64,000 nucleotides of DNA from the NCBI GenBank assembly GCA_020137815.1, contig CM035352.1:4818998-4882997 (forward strand), in the 5' to 3' direction. Under the pieces are notes generated by a model. It searched no databases and was not told where the DNA came from. It saw only the letters and a program-made list of their open reading frames with translations. The position numbers and the translations under genes are program-made. This DNA comes from Hormiphora californensis. Taxonomy: Eukaryota; Ctenophora; Tentaculata; Cydippida; Pleurobrachiidae. Shown here one piece after another: positions 55,173-64,000 of this stretch. Within the stretch, counting starts at the first letter, position 1. Each line of letters begins with the position of its first letter.

Positions 55173-58100
55173 ATCTTGTTAATGTTTTTTTTTTAAAAAA
55201 AAAGGGAAAAAAAAAGGGGGGGGCCGGGGGGGGTTTTTTTTTGGGGGGGGGCGGGGGGGCCCCCCCTTTTTTTTTTTTTTAAAAAACCCCCCCAAAAAAA
55301 AAGGGGGGGGAAAAGGGAAATTTTTAAAAATTGGGGGGGGTTTTGGGGGGAAAAAAAAAGGGGTTTAAAAAAATTTTGGGGTTTTTCCCGAAAAAAAGGG
55401 GGGGCCCCAAAAAAAAAACCCCCCCCCCCCCCGGGGGGGGGAAAAAAATTTTCCCCGGGGGAAAAAAAAAAAAAGGGGGGCCCCCCCTGTTTTTTTACTT
55501 AATTTAAAAAAAAAGGGGGGGGGGGGTTTTTTTTTTTGGGGGGGGGGCCCTTTTAAAAAATTTTCGGGGGGGGGGAAAAAAAAATTTTAAAAAGGGGGGG
55601 GGCCCCCCCCCCCCCCCAAAACCCCGGGGGGGGTTGGGGGCCCCCCGGTTTTTCCGGGGGAAAATTTTTTTTTTTTCCTTTTTTGGTTTTTTTTTTTTTA
55701 AATTTTAAAAAAAAACCCTGTTTTTTTTGGAAACCCCCCCCCGGGGGAAAATTTGGGTTGGGGAAAAAAACCCCCCCCAAAAAAGGGGGGGGTTTTTGGG
55801 GGGGGGGGAAAAGGGGGGGGGGGGGGGAATAAATTTTTTTTTAAAAAAAATTTTGGGGAAAAAAAAGGGAAAAATTTTGGGGGAAAAGGGGAAAGGGGGG
55901 GGGGGGGAAAAAAAGGGAAAGGGGGGGGGGGGTTTTGGGGGTTTAAAAAAGGGGGGGAAAAAAAAACCCCCTTTTTAAGGGGTTTTTAAAAAGGATCCAA
56001 AAAAAAAACCCCCCTTTTAAAAAGGGGGGAAAAATTGGGGGGGAAAAAAATTTTTGGCCTTTTTAAAAAAATTTTTTAAAAGGGGGGCCCCGGGGGGAAA
56101 AATTGGGAAAAGGGGAAAAAAAAAAAGGGGGGGTTTTTTTGGTTCCGGTTCCCAAAAAATTAAAAGGAAACCCCAGGGGAAAAAAAAAAGGGGGGGGGGA
56201 AAAAAGGCCCCCCCCAAAAATTTTTTTTTTTTTCCCCCCCTTTTTTTTTTTTGGGGGGGGGTTTTTTAAAATTTTGAAAAAATTTTTGGGGAAAAAATTT
56301 GGGGGGTTTTTGGGGGGAAAAAAAAAAATTTAAAAAAAAAATTTTTGGGGAAAGGGAAAAAAGGGGGGGAAAAAAAATTTTTGGGGGGGGAAGGGGGGGG
56401 GGGAAAAAATAAAGGGGGGGTGAGGGGGGAAAAAAAAAGGGGGGGGGGGGGAAAAAAAAATTTTTTTTTTTGGGGGGGGTCAAAAAGGGGGGGGTTAAAA
56501 AGGGGGGAAAAAAAAGGGGGAAAAAAAAAAAGGGGGGAAAAAAAAAAGGGAAAAAAAAGGGGGGGGGGGGGGGGCCCAAAGAAAAAATTTGGGGGCCCCG
56601 GGAAAAAAAAAATTTTTAAAAAAAAAAAGGGGGGGGGGTTTTTTTTTTTAAAAGGGGGAAAAAAAAAAACCTTTTCCGGGCCCCCCGGGCCCGGGGGGGA
56701 AAAAAAGGGGTTTTGGGGGAAAAAATTTTTTGGGGGGGCCTTTTTGGGGGGGTTTTTTCCCGGGGCCCTTCCCCCCGGGGGGGTTTTTTTTGGGGGGGGG
56801 GGTTTTTTCCTTTTTTTAAAATTTGGGAAACCTTTTTTTTGGTTTTCCCCCCCCCCTTTTTTTAAAAGGGTTTTTTTGTTTGGGGGGGGGGTTTTTTTTT
56901 TTTTTTCCCCCCTTTTTTTTCCCCGGGGGGGGGTTTTTTTTCCCCTTTTTTTTTGGGGGCCCCTTTTTTTTTTTCCCCCTTTTTCCCCGGGGAAAAGGGG
57001 GGGGGGGGGGTTTAATAAAAAAAAGGAACCCCCTTTTGGGGGGAAAAAATTTTTTGGGGGGGAAAAATTTTTTTTAAAAAAAAGGGGGAAAAAAATTTTA
57101 AAAGGTTTGGGGGCCCCAAAAAAGGGAAATTTTTAAATTTTAAATTTTTTTTTTTTTCCCCCCGGGGGGGTTTTTTGGGGGCCCCTTTTTTTCCCCCCTT
57201 TTTTTGTTTTTCCCCTTTAATTTTGGGGGGGGGGGTTTTGGGAAAAAAAAGGGAAAAACGGGGGAAAAGGGGGGGGGGGGGGGGGGGGGGGGAAAAAAAT
57301 TAAATTGGGGGCGGGGGTTTTTTTTGGGAAAAAAAGGGGGGGGGAAAGGGGGTTTTTTTGGGGGGGAATTTATTTTAAAAAAATTTTTCCCCCTTTTTTT
57401 TGGCCCCCCCCCCCTTTTTTTTTGGGGTTTTTTATTTTTTTTGGGGGGTTTTCCCCCCCCCTTTTTGGGGGGGGGGTTTTTTTAAAAGGGGGGGGGAAAA
57501 AAAGGGGGGTCCGTTTTAAAAAAAAAAAAAAAAAATTTTGGGGGAAAAAAGGGGAAAAAAAAAATTTTTTTTTTAAAAAAGGGGGGAATTTTTTTGGGGG
57601 GGGGGGTTTTTAAAAAAACCCCCCCCCCGGGGGGGGGAAAAAAAACCCCCAAAATTTTTTTTTTTAATGGGGGGGGAAAAAATTTCCTGGGGGGGGGCCC
57701 GGGGGGGGGGGGGTTTTTTGGGGGGGTTTCCCCCCAAAATTTTTTTTTTTAAAAAACCCAATTTTTTTTTTTTTTTTGGGGGGGGGGGGGGGGTTTTTTT
57801 TTAAAAAAAAAAAAGGGGGGGGAAAAAAATTTTTTCCCCTTTTTTTAAAAAAGGGGGGGGGGCCCCCCCAGGGGGGGCCCCAAAATTTTGGGGAAAACCC
57901 CGGGGGTTTTTTTGCCCCTTTTTTTAAAAAGGGGGGGGGGCCCTTTTTTTTTAAAAGGGGGAAAAAGGGGGGGCCCTTTGGGGGGGGCCCCCCCGGGCCC
58001 CCCGGGGGGTTTTTTTAAAATTTTTTCCCCCAAAAAAAAAAAAAAATTTTTTTTTTTCCAAAATTTTTTTAGGGGGGCCCAACCCCGGGGGGGAAAAAAA

Positions 58101-60035
58101 AAGGGGGAAACCCCGGGGGGGAAAAAAAAAATTTTTTTTTTTTTTCCTTTTTAATTTTTTTCCCCCCCCGGGGGGGTTTTTTAAAAAAAAAAAAGGGGGG
58201 GGCCCCCCCCAAAATTTTTTTTGGGGGGGGGGTTTTGGGGGGCCCCGGGGGGTTGAAAAAAAATTTTTTGGGGGGCCCTTTTTTTGGGGGAAAAGGGGGT
58301 TTTTCCCCTTGGGGGGAAAAAAAAAAAATTTGGGGGGGTTTTTTGGGGGGAAAAAAAAGGGGGGGGGGGGGGAAAAACCCGGGGGGGGGGGGCCCCCCCA
58401 AAAAAAAAAGGTTGGGGGGGAAAAAAAAAATTTTTTTTTTTGGGGTTTTTTTTCCCCTTTTTCCCGGAAAAAAAAACCCGGGAAAAAAAGGGGGGGGGCC
58501 CCCAACCCCGAAAAAAAATTTTGGGGGAAAAAAAAAAAAAGGGGGGGGGGAAGAAAAAAACCAAAAAAACCAAAAAAAGGGGGGGGAAAAAAATTTGGAA
58601 TTTATAAAAATTTTTCCCCGGGGGGGGGGGTTTTTTTGGGGGGGGGGGAAAAAAAAAAAAAAATTTTTTTGGGGGGAAAAAAGGGGTTTCCCCGGGGGGG
58701 GAAAAGGGGGTTGGGGAAAAAACCGGGGGGGGGGGGGGGAAAGGGGGGGGGGGGGGGGGGGGGGGAAAAAAAAGGGGGAAAGGGAAAAATTTTGGGTTTT
58801 AAAAAATTTTTTTTAAAAGAAAAAAAAACCCCCCCAAAAAAACCGGGGGTTTTTCCCCGGGAAAGGTTTGGAAAAATTTTTGGGAAGGGGGGGGGGGGGA
58901 AAAAAAAAAAAATTAAAGGGGGGGGAAAAAAGGGGGGAAAAAGAAAAGAGAGAAAAAAGGGGGGGAGGCCCCGGGAGGGGGAAGAGACAAAAAAGGGGGG
59001 GGGGGGGGGTTTTCCCCCAAAGGGGGGGAAAAAAGGGGGAGGGGGGGGGGTTGGGGGGGGGGGGGGGGGGGTTTGGGGGTTTTGGGGGGAAAGAGGGGGG
59101 GGAAAAGGGGGGAAATTAAAAAAAAGGGGGGGAAATGGGAGAGAAAAAGGGGGAAGGAAAAGGGAGGGGGGGGGGGGGGAAAAAAAAGGAGTGGGGAAAA
59201 AAAGGGGGGGGGGAAAAAAGGGGGGGAAAAAAAAAGGGGGGGGGAAAAAAGGGAAAAAAAGGGGGGAAGGGGAAAGGGGTTAAAGAGGGGGGGGGAAAAG
59301 GAGAGGGGGAGGGGAGGGGGAAAGGAGGGGAGAAAAGGGGCCCGGGGAAAAAAAATAAAAAAAGGGAGAGAGAGAGGGAGATGGAAAAGGAGAGGAGAAG
59401 AGAGAGAGGGGGGGGGGGGGGGCCCCCCCCCCCCCCCCCCCTTTTGGGGCCCCCTTTTAAAAAGGGGGGGGTTTTTTTTTTTCCCTTTTTAAAAAAAACC
59501 CCCCTTTTTTTTTCCCCGGGGGTTTTTTTCCCTTTTCCCCCAAAAAAAGGGAAAAAACCCAAAAAAAAAAGGGGGGGAAAAAAAAGGGGGGGCTTAAAAA
59601 GGAGAAAAGGGGGAGGGGGGGGGGGAAAAAAAAAAAATTTAAAAGAAAAAAAAAAAGGGGGGGGGGGGGGGGGGGAAAAAAGGGATGTTTTGGGGCCCCC
59701 CCGGGGGGGGCCCCCGGGGGAAAAGGGGGGAAAAAAAAAGGGGGGGGGGGGCCCCCCCTTTTTTTTTTCCCCCAAAAAAATTTGGGGGGGAAAAAAAAAA
59801 AAACCCCCCCCCCCCCCCCCTTTTTTTCCCCCAAAAAAAATTTTTTTGGGGGGGGGTTTTTTGGGGGGAAAAAAAAACCCCTTCCCCCCCCCTTTTTGCC
59901 TTCCCCCTTTTGGGGGGAAAAAGGGGGGGAAACCCCCCCGGGAAAAAAATTTTTTTTTTTTTTCCCCCAATTTTGGGGGGAAAAAACCCCCCCCAAAAAA
60001 ACCCCCCCGGGGTTTGGGTTTTTTTTTTTTTTTAA
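55173..60035. other. Homopolymer-run block, probable assembly artefact
   Basis: Nearly 4.9 kb consist of runs of 3-12 identical bases (AAAA, GGGGGG, TTTT, CCCC), with almost no isolated bases apart from a few purine-rich patches around 58920-59410. Normal sequence resumes at both edges. It cannot be scored for genes. All long open frames in it (Gly-, Lys-, Phe- and Pro-rich) are artefacts. The likely cause is a failed long-read consensus over a low-complexity locus. Confidence 0.9.
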
Positions 60036-60182
60036 AGTCTTTTCCCCCTTCCTCTTATCTTTTTTTTTTCCCCCTTCTCTCTCTCTCAGAACGAACAGGA
60101 ATAAGTTACCCTTGAAAAATCAGAGATTGAGATAGATATCCAGGCTTTTTACAGCCTTATGATTTATCGAGAGACTAGATAA

Positions 60183-60187
60183 GAGAG

Positions 60188-60218
<31 letters not shown>

Positions 60219-60236
60219 TAGAGATAGAGAGAGATA

Positions 60237-60307
<71 letters not shown>
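60183..60307. repeat. (AG)n microsatellite
   Basis: AG/GATA-interrupted purine run of about 125 bp immediately right of the homopolymer block. Confidence 0.95.
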
Positions 60308-60309
<2 letters not shown>

Positions 60310-60518
60310 GCAGATGATGATGATAGCTTTGACTATATTTTCATTTTTACAGCCACTGCCCACTGCAGCACTCAAACAGTTTCTGATCAACTCGATCGAG
60401 GAAAGGCCAAAGACTTCCCCCCCCCCCTTGGTGTGTTTCTACACTCAAAAAGGAGAGAATGTGGTGTTGAAGAGAGGGAGGGAGAGAGATTCATATGAAT
60501 ATACGAATTACAACACAT

Positions 60519-60590
60519 TCTGCGGTCTCACAACCCAGCTCTCACTTGCCTAATTAGTCCTAAGTCACGTGACTTTGAGTGAGACCGCAG
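60519..60590. repeat. Hairpin with GCGGTCTCAC ends
   Basis: ATTCTGCGGTCTCA faces TGAGACCGCAGAAT across about 45 bp. Confidence 0.75.
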
Positions 60591-61029
60591 AATTCATCCG
60601 GCGCTCAAAAAAACGGTGTTTTCAAAGTTTTTTGAGGTTGCACCCTAGACGGTTGCCCTAGGAGTTTCAAAAAACCCGGGAATCGAAAGAATGGACAATT
60701 TTGAGATACACACTTGACGATTTTTTTCGATTTTCTATCTCAATTTTGAGTGACAGTCTGGTAAAGAGCTCTACCCTCTCAAAAATGAAGAAAACTGAAA
60801 AATGAAGTTGTTTACGGTTTTGATCACTGCGAACCTTGTAATTAACCGTTTTTCACGGGGATTTCACTGGGCTGTAGGTGACGGTCTTGTGAATCCCACA
60901 GTGAAAAAAATTTGGAAAAATTCCGTTATTTGCTCTCTCGGCAAGCTTTTCCGTAAAACCCACTCAAATTTGCTAGTCTTTTGTGCGCAGCACACAGCAG
61001 ATTCTGCGGTCTCACTATCAGCCCCTGAT

Positions 61030-62332
61030 TATTATTATCTATATAAAGTTATATGCTGACGACTCCCAGCTCTATGTGAGTCTGGTTCCTACAGATTCTA
61101 CTGGCTGGTCGGAGGCAAAGGTGGATATTGAGGAATGTCTGGCGAAGGTGAAGCGGTGGATGGTGGGACAGTGGTTGAAGTGCAACGAGGCTAAGACAGA
61201 ATTCATCCTTCTTGGAAAGCGCAGTTCCTTAGGCAAGGTCACTTTCGATCCAGTCATTAACTTTGGAGGAACAGAAATCTCCCCTAGTGAATGTAGTGGA
61301 ACAACCGGGAAAACCCTAGGAATTCTCTTGGATCAAAATCTCAATCTTGAACGACAGGTTAACAATGTGAGGAAACAGTGTGGATTGGCATTACGGAATC
61401 TCTGGCAGTTGCACAGGTGTTTTGATATTCCAACAAAGATAATGTTGGTCAAACAATTGATCATATCAAGAATTGATTACAGTAACATACTGTACTGTGG
61501 ACTTCCGGTTCGAGTTCTCAGTGGGCTCCAGAAACTTCTCAATGCCTGTGTGCGCTTTATATACAACATCCATGGACACCAGGAAAGCTATTTGGAATAC
61601 TTCAGGCAGTGCCATATCTTGCCCATCTCCTACAGACTGGACTTCAAAGCTTGTCTGATCGCCTACAAGATAGTCTATGGAACAGCACCCCGCTACCTCC
61701 AGGAAATGGTGCCACTTGATGACAGCTGGGGTCTCTCCAGGACAACAAGGATGACTAGTGTTACTGATCCGTACAGATTAAAATACCCAAAGATGACAAG
61801 CATCAACGCCAACTCTAAGTTGAGACGTAGGAGAATATCAGTGTTCCTGCCTACTATTTGGAATGAGTTACCTCTTGAGCTCAGGTCAATCCCCAATGTG
61901 GATACATTCAAGGCCCGTCTGAAGACACATCTCTTCGTTGGTGCATTTGGAGTGGGTGATGGGGAACCCGCGGCTGAGTTGTAATGTTTGTTGTAGTTGT
62001 GGAGCCTGCGGGCAATCGGTGTCATCCTCTCTCTGGCCATGCTAGTAAATCACTACCTAGTAAACTTTTTTCCCTAGCAGGTGTGAGTATAGTGTGTTTA
62101 AATTTATATCTACAGGTTTATGGGACCAGTTATTCCACCAGTTTTATAAGTCCAGTTATATCGGCTTCTATATATTGTCTTTTTCAACCAGAGTGTTTGT
62201 GTGTGTCATATATTTACTCGAGGATATACCGCTCTGATGACCAGGCGGAGCATCGCCAATATTTTGACATGTTTCCGTCAGGTATGGGCGGTATATAAGC
62301 GCGGAATATTATTATTATTATTATTATTATTA
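61030..62332 (+). mobile_element. 5'-truncated CR1/L2-like non-LTR retrotransposon
   Basis: The plus-strand frame covering about 61040-61984 starts within the RT domain at YADDSQLYVS. It reads on through KRWMVGQWLKCNEAKTEFIL, KTLGILLDQNLNLERQV, ISRIDYSNILYCGLP and ISYRLDFKACLIAYKIVYG, then PRYLQEM and WNELPLELRSIPNVDTFKAR, ending KTHLF. These C-terminal motifs are typical of CR1/L2/Jockey-group LINEs. Upstream RT and endonuclease are absent. The 3' end is an (ATT)n microsatellite at about 62308-62332, a usual CR1/L2 tail. The surviving frame has no stop, so the insertion is young. Confidence 0.9.
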
Positions 62333-63223
62333 TATTATAAAGCAGAGAACCTTGCAAGACAATTGGTTTTTGGGGGTTTTTAGGGCTTGCACGTGGAAAA
62401 TTGACGTGTTGTTAGGGGTGTTTGGTGGGGTTTGGGGCGTGCACGTGCGTGTGTAAAGGTTTTATAAATTTGGGGGATAATAGCTGATTTGAAAGAGCTT
62501 GAGATTATCTTTCTAATGAGCCTTGGTATTTTGAAATTGGCTGAGAAATGACTGAGTTATCGCGAAAATGGTGAAAAATGAGGGAAAATGTGGGGTTCTG
62601 AACTGCTTCAGATCACATATTGAGACAGGGGTGAGGGGAGTATTCATTATGGCGTTAGGGGAGTGAATAGAGGGTGAGATGGAGTGAATAGGGGACGATA
62701 TGATTCAATAGGGGCCGAGGGTAGTCAATAGGGATAAGAGGGGTCTGGGGTGAGGACTGAGGGGAGTCAACAGGGGGAAGGGGGCGTGGAGTATCATCTC
62801 GCGACCGGAGGTGCCGCGAAGCGGCGCCGTAGGGAGCAAAGTAGGCATGAGCCAGGGATCGGGATTAAAAGGAGTCAATAGGGTGTGAGAGTTTTTTGTT
62901 CTTTTGCCTGGGCTCTCTAGTTATTATTATAAACTAGTCAATATGTATTTTGGAGTTAGGTAAAAGAGATAAAGAATTTGAAGTCCAGAGGGGAATATGA
63001 GAGAGGGAGAATAATATATCTCTATGTGGGTAAAGGGAAGTGAATGCTAAAGAAAGGATTTGAGTAGTTATCCCACCGCTATTGAAACTCATGTTGATTG
63101 AAAAATTAAACAATGAAATGAATTAAAGTAAAAATGTTCCGTTAAAAAACTACACCTTGCCTCAAAAGAGCAAACCTCGTATCTCTCCCCGGGAGAATTA
63201 AATTGTCATTGAGGAAAGAAGAT
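62333..63223. other. Intergenic, 3' of the LINE
   Basis: No gene seen. Short degenerate repeats of a GAGGGTAGTCAATAGGG type occur at about 62640-62890, and a perfect GCCGCGAAGCGGC hairpin at 62813-62825. Confidence 0.6.
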
Positions 63224-64000
63224 TTAGGCACCAGTGGGTCTGAACATTCGTAGGCTTGGGTTGGTCTTCTTCAGCCTGATCTGGGTTCCCTTGATCGCTT
63301 CCTGCTCTCTTCTGCCCATCTTCCTCCTCCGGTCATAAGCGTACCCACTGGGTTTCTTATACACCACTGCAGTACACTTACTATCCCTTAGGATGGCCTT
63401 CTCCATACTGGTGCTCCACTTCTCCAAATACTCGCTCTTCTCGTACTTTGGCATGCTCATCGTCATCTCCTTCATGAAATAGATCCTGCGGAGACCGCTC
63501 CAGTAGGAGAGGTTGTTGATCAACTCTGTATGGGGGGAGTCACAGTGGTCTAGGTACACCAGTAGGGCACCTGGTTTCATGGCATCCAGAGTCGTCTGGA
63601 GACACTCTGACACATCCTCCCCAAGACCACCCAGGGCGAATGGCAACAAGACTATGTCTGCCTGTGCGTTGCACGCTGTTTGTTTCACTGAAGGCTCACC
63701 ACCCGCGAAGTACCGAACATTTCCACCCTCTAGTTTCTTCCACAGGTTCTGCACATAGCTGTGCTGGGGAGTCTTGGCTCCCTCTTTCTTCAGCATGCTC
63801 AACATGGTCTTGGCAATACCCTCCCATTGTTCATTTCTTTCAGACACAGAAGCGGATACCTTGGGTCTGAGTCCAAACCGGTGCAGCCACATTAGAACCC
63901 CGACAACATCACACCCAGGACCACCACCCATACTGTAGACATTAACAGTTCCCCAATCAACTCCCTGCATAAGTTCATTGAACACTGTAGTACGGGACTG
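63224..64000 (-). CDS. SAM-dependent methyltransferase-like protein, C-terminal part, runs off the window
   Basis: An uninterrupted minus-strand frame from the right edge to a stop at 63224, about 258 aa. It begins within coding sequence (SRTTVFNELMQGVDW), and the true start lies beyond 64000. Its best motif is VYSMGGGPGCDVVGVLMWL, which matches a Rossmann motif I (GGGPGxDxxG) for S-adenosylmethionine binding. Later DIVLLPFALGGL and KPGALLVYLDH resemble the motif IV strand and the post-motif strand (motif VI) of class I methyltransferases. A basic tail (YDRRRKMGRREQEA and KLKKTN-like residues) might bind nucleic acid. The substrate is unknown, and no intron is visible in this part. The methyltransferase fold is a motif-level inference. 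Confidence 0.65.
   Translation of the reverse strand, partial: QSRTTVFNELMQGVDWGTVNVYSMGGGPGCDVVGVLMWLHRFGLRPKVSASVSERNEQWEGIAKTMLSMLKKEGAKTPQHSYVQNLWKKLEGGNVRYFAGGEPSVKQTACNAQADIVLLPFALGGLGEDVSECLQTTLDAMKPGALLVYLDHCDSPHTELINNLSYWSGLRRIYFMKEMTMSMPKYEKSEYLEKWSTSMEKAILRDSKCTAVVYKKPSGYAYDRRRKMGRREQEAIKGTQIRLKKTNPSLRMFRPTGA

Larger units (their letters stand above)
60036..61030. other. Low-complexity and hairpin region between the artefact block and a LINE
   Basis: Contains an (AG)n tract (60183-60307) and a hairpin with GTGAGACCGCAG ends (about 60519-60590). The same CTGCGGTCTCAC motif recurs at about 61006, suggesting a repeat with copies at both ends. No supported gene. Confidence 0.55.

Noticed and set aside
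55553-60115. Many long Gly/Lys/Phe/Pro-rich open frames, up to 326 codons
   Set aside because: They translate homopolymer runs in an artefactual block. No domain and no splice context.
60350-60552. Possible exon after a good acceptor (TTTTCATTTTTACAG), reading PLPTAALKQFLINSIEE
   Set aside because: No partner exon or homology is visible, and its end lies inside a hairpin repeat. It may belong to a gene lost in the artefact block, but support is too weak.

Overview
This is a eukaryotic genomic contig and almost certainly from an animal. The genes carry many short spliceosomal introns with GT/AG ends. They encode metazoan families: LIM domains, a rhodopsin-class GPCR, a BEN-like domain, a fatty-acid transport protein and a CYB561-type cytochrome. 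Small gene bodies, short introns and many palindromic MITEs fit an invertebrate; a sponge or other early-branching marine animal is my best guess, with low confidence. I reconstructed exons by hand from splice signals and codon phase. In the five completed minus-strand gene models every exon phase closes, except for one apparent 1-nt indel in the FATP gene.

Layout. 1-655 is a 32-bp minisatellite and 1216-2450 a large foldback element. Next come minus-strand genes for a CYB561-family cytochrome (3679-5359), a FATP/SLC27 acyl-CoA synthetase (5849-10525) and an ARF-family GTPase (12910-15575). A plus-strand class A GPCR lies at 17736-19021. A plus-strand LIM-domain gene starts at 20558. Its exon phases continue through 32825-32916 into a giant repeat-rich exon (34088-40145). 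That exon encodes 18-bp TEPETV repeats, an eight-unit array of 16-residue repeats each with a Y-V-x-M motif, and a long PEPETV region. If this is one gene, a complete minus-strand class 3 aldehyde dehydrogenase (26967-31214) is nested in its intron. A tiny RIIa-like docking protein (40957-41335, +) sits tail to tail with a DDX18/Has1 RNA helicase (41511-44945, -). A BEN-like transcription-factor candidate (46550-48091, -) runs towards a 100-N assembly gap (48657-48756).

After the gap there is a nested retrotransposon. A plus-strand LINE with a CCHC ORF1 and the start of an endonuclease ORF2 is split by an antisense I-group LINE (APE, RT, RNase H) flanked by an exact 20-bp target-site duplication. 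From about 55173 to 60035 the sequence collapses into homopolymer runs, which I read as a consensus artefact. Beyond it are microsatellites, a 5'-truncated CR1/L2-like LINE ending in an ATT microsatellite (about 61030-62332), and the C-terminal part of a methyltransferase-like protein running off the right edge.

The genes do not form a pathway. Two concern lipid and aldehyde metabolism (FATP and ALDH3, which act on long-chain acids and fatty aldehydes), one ascorbate/iron redox chemistry, and the others signalling, trafficking, ribosome biogenesis and transcription. The most unusual object is the LIM plus tandem-YVxM plus TEPETV gene, which looks like a lineage-specific phosphotyrosine docking scaffold.
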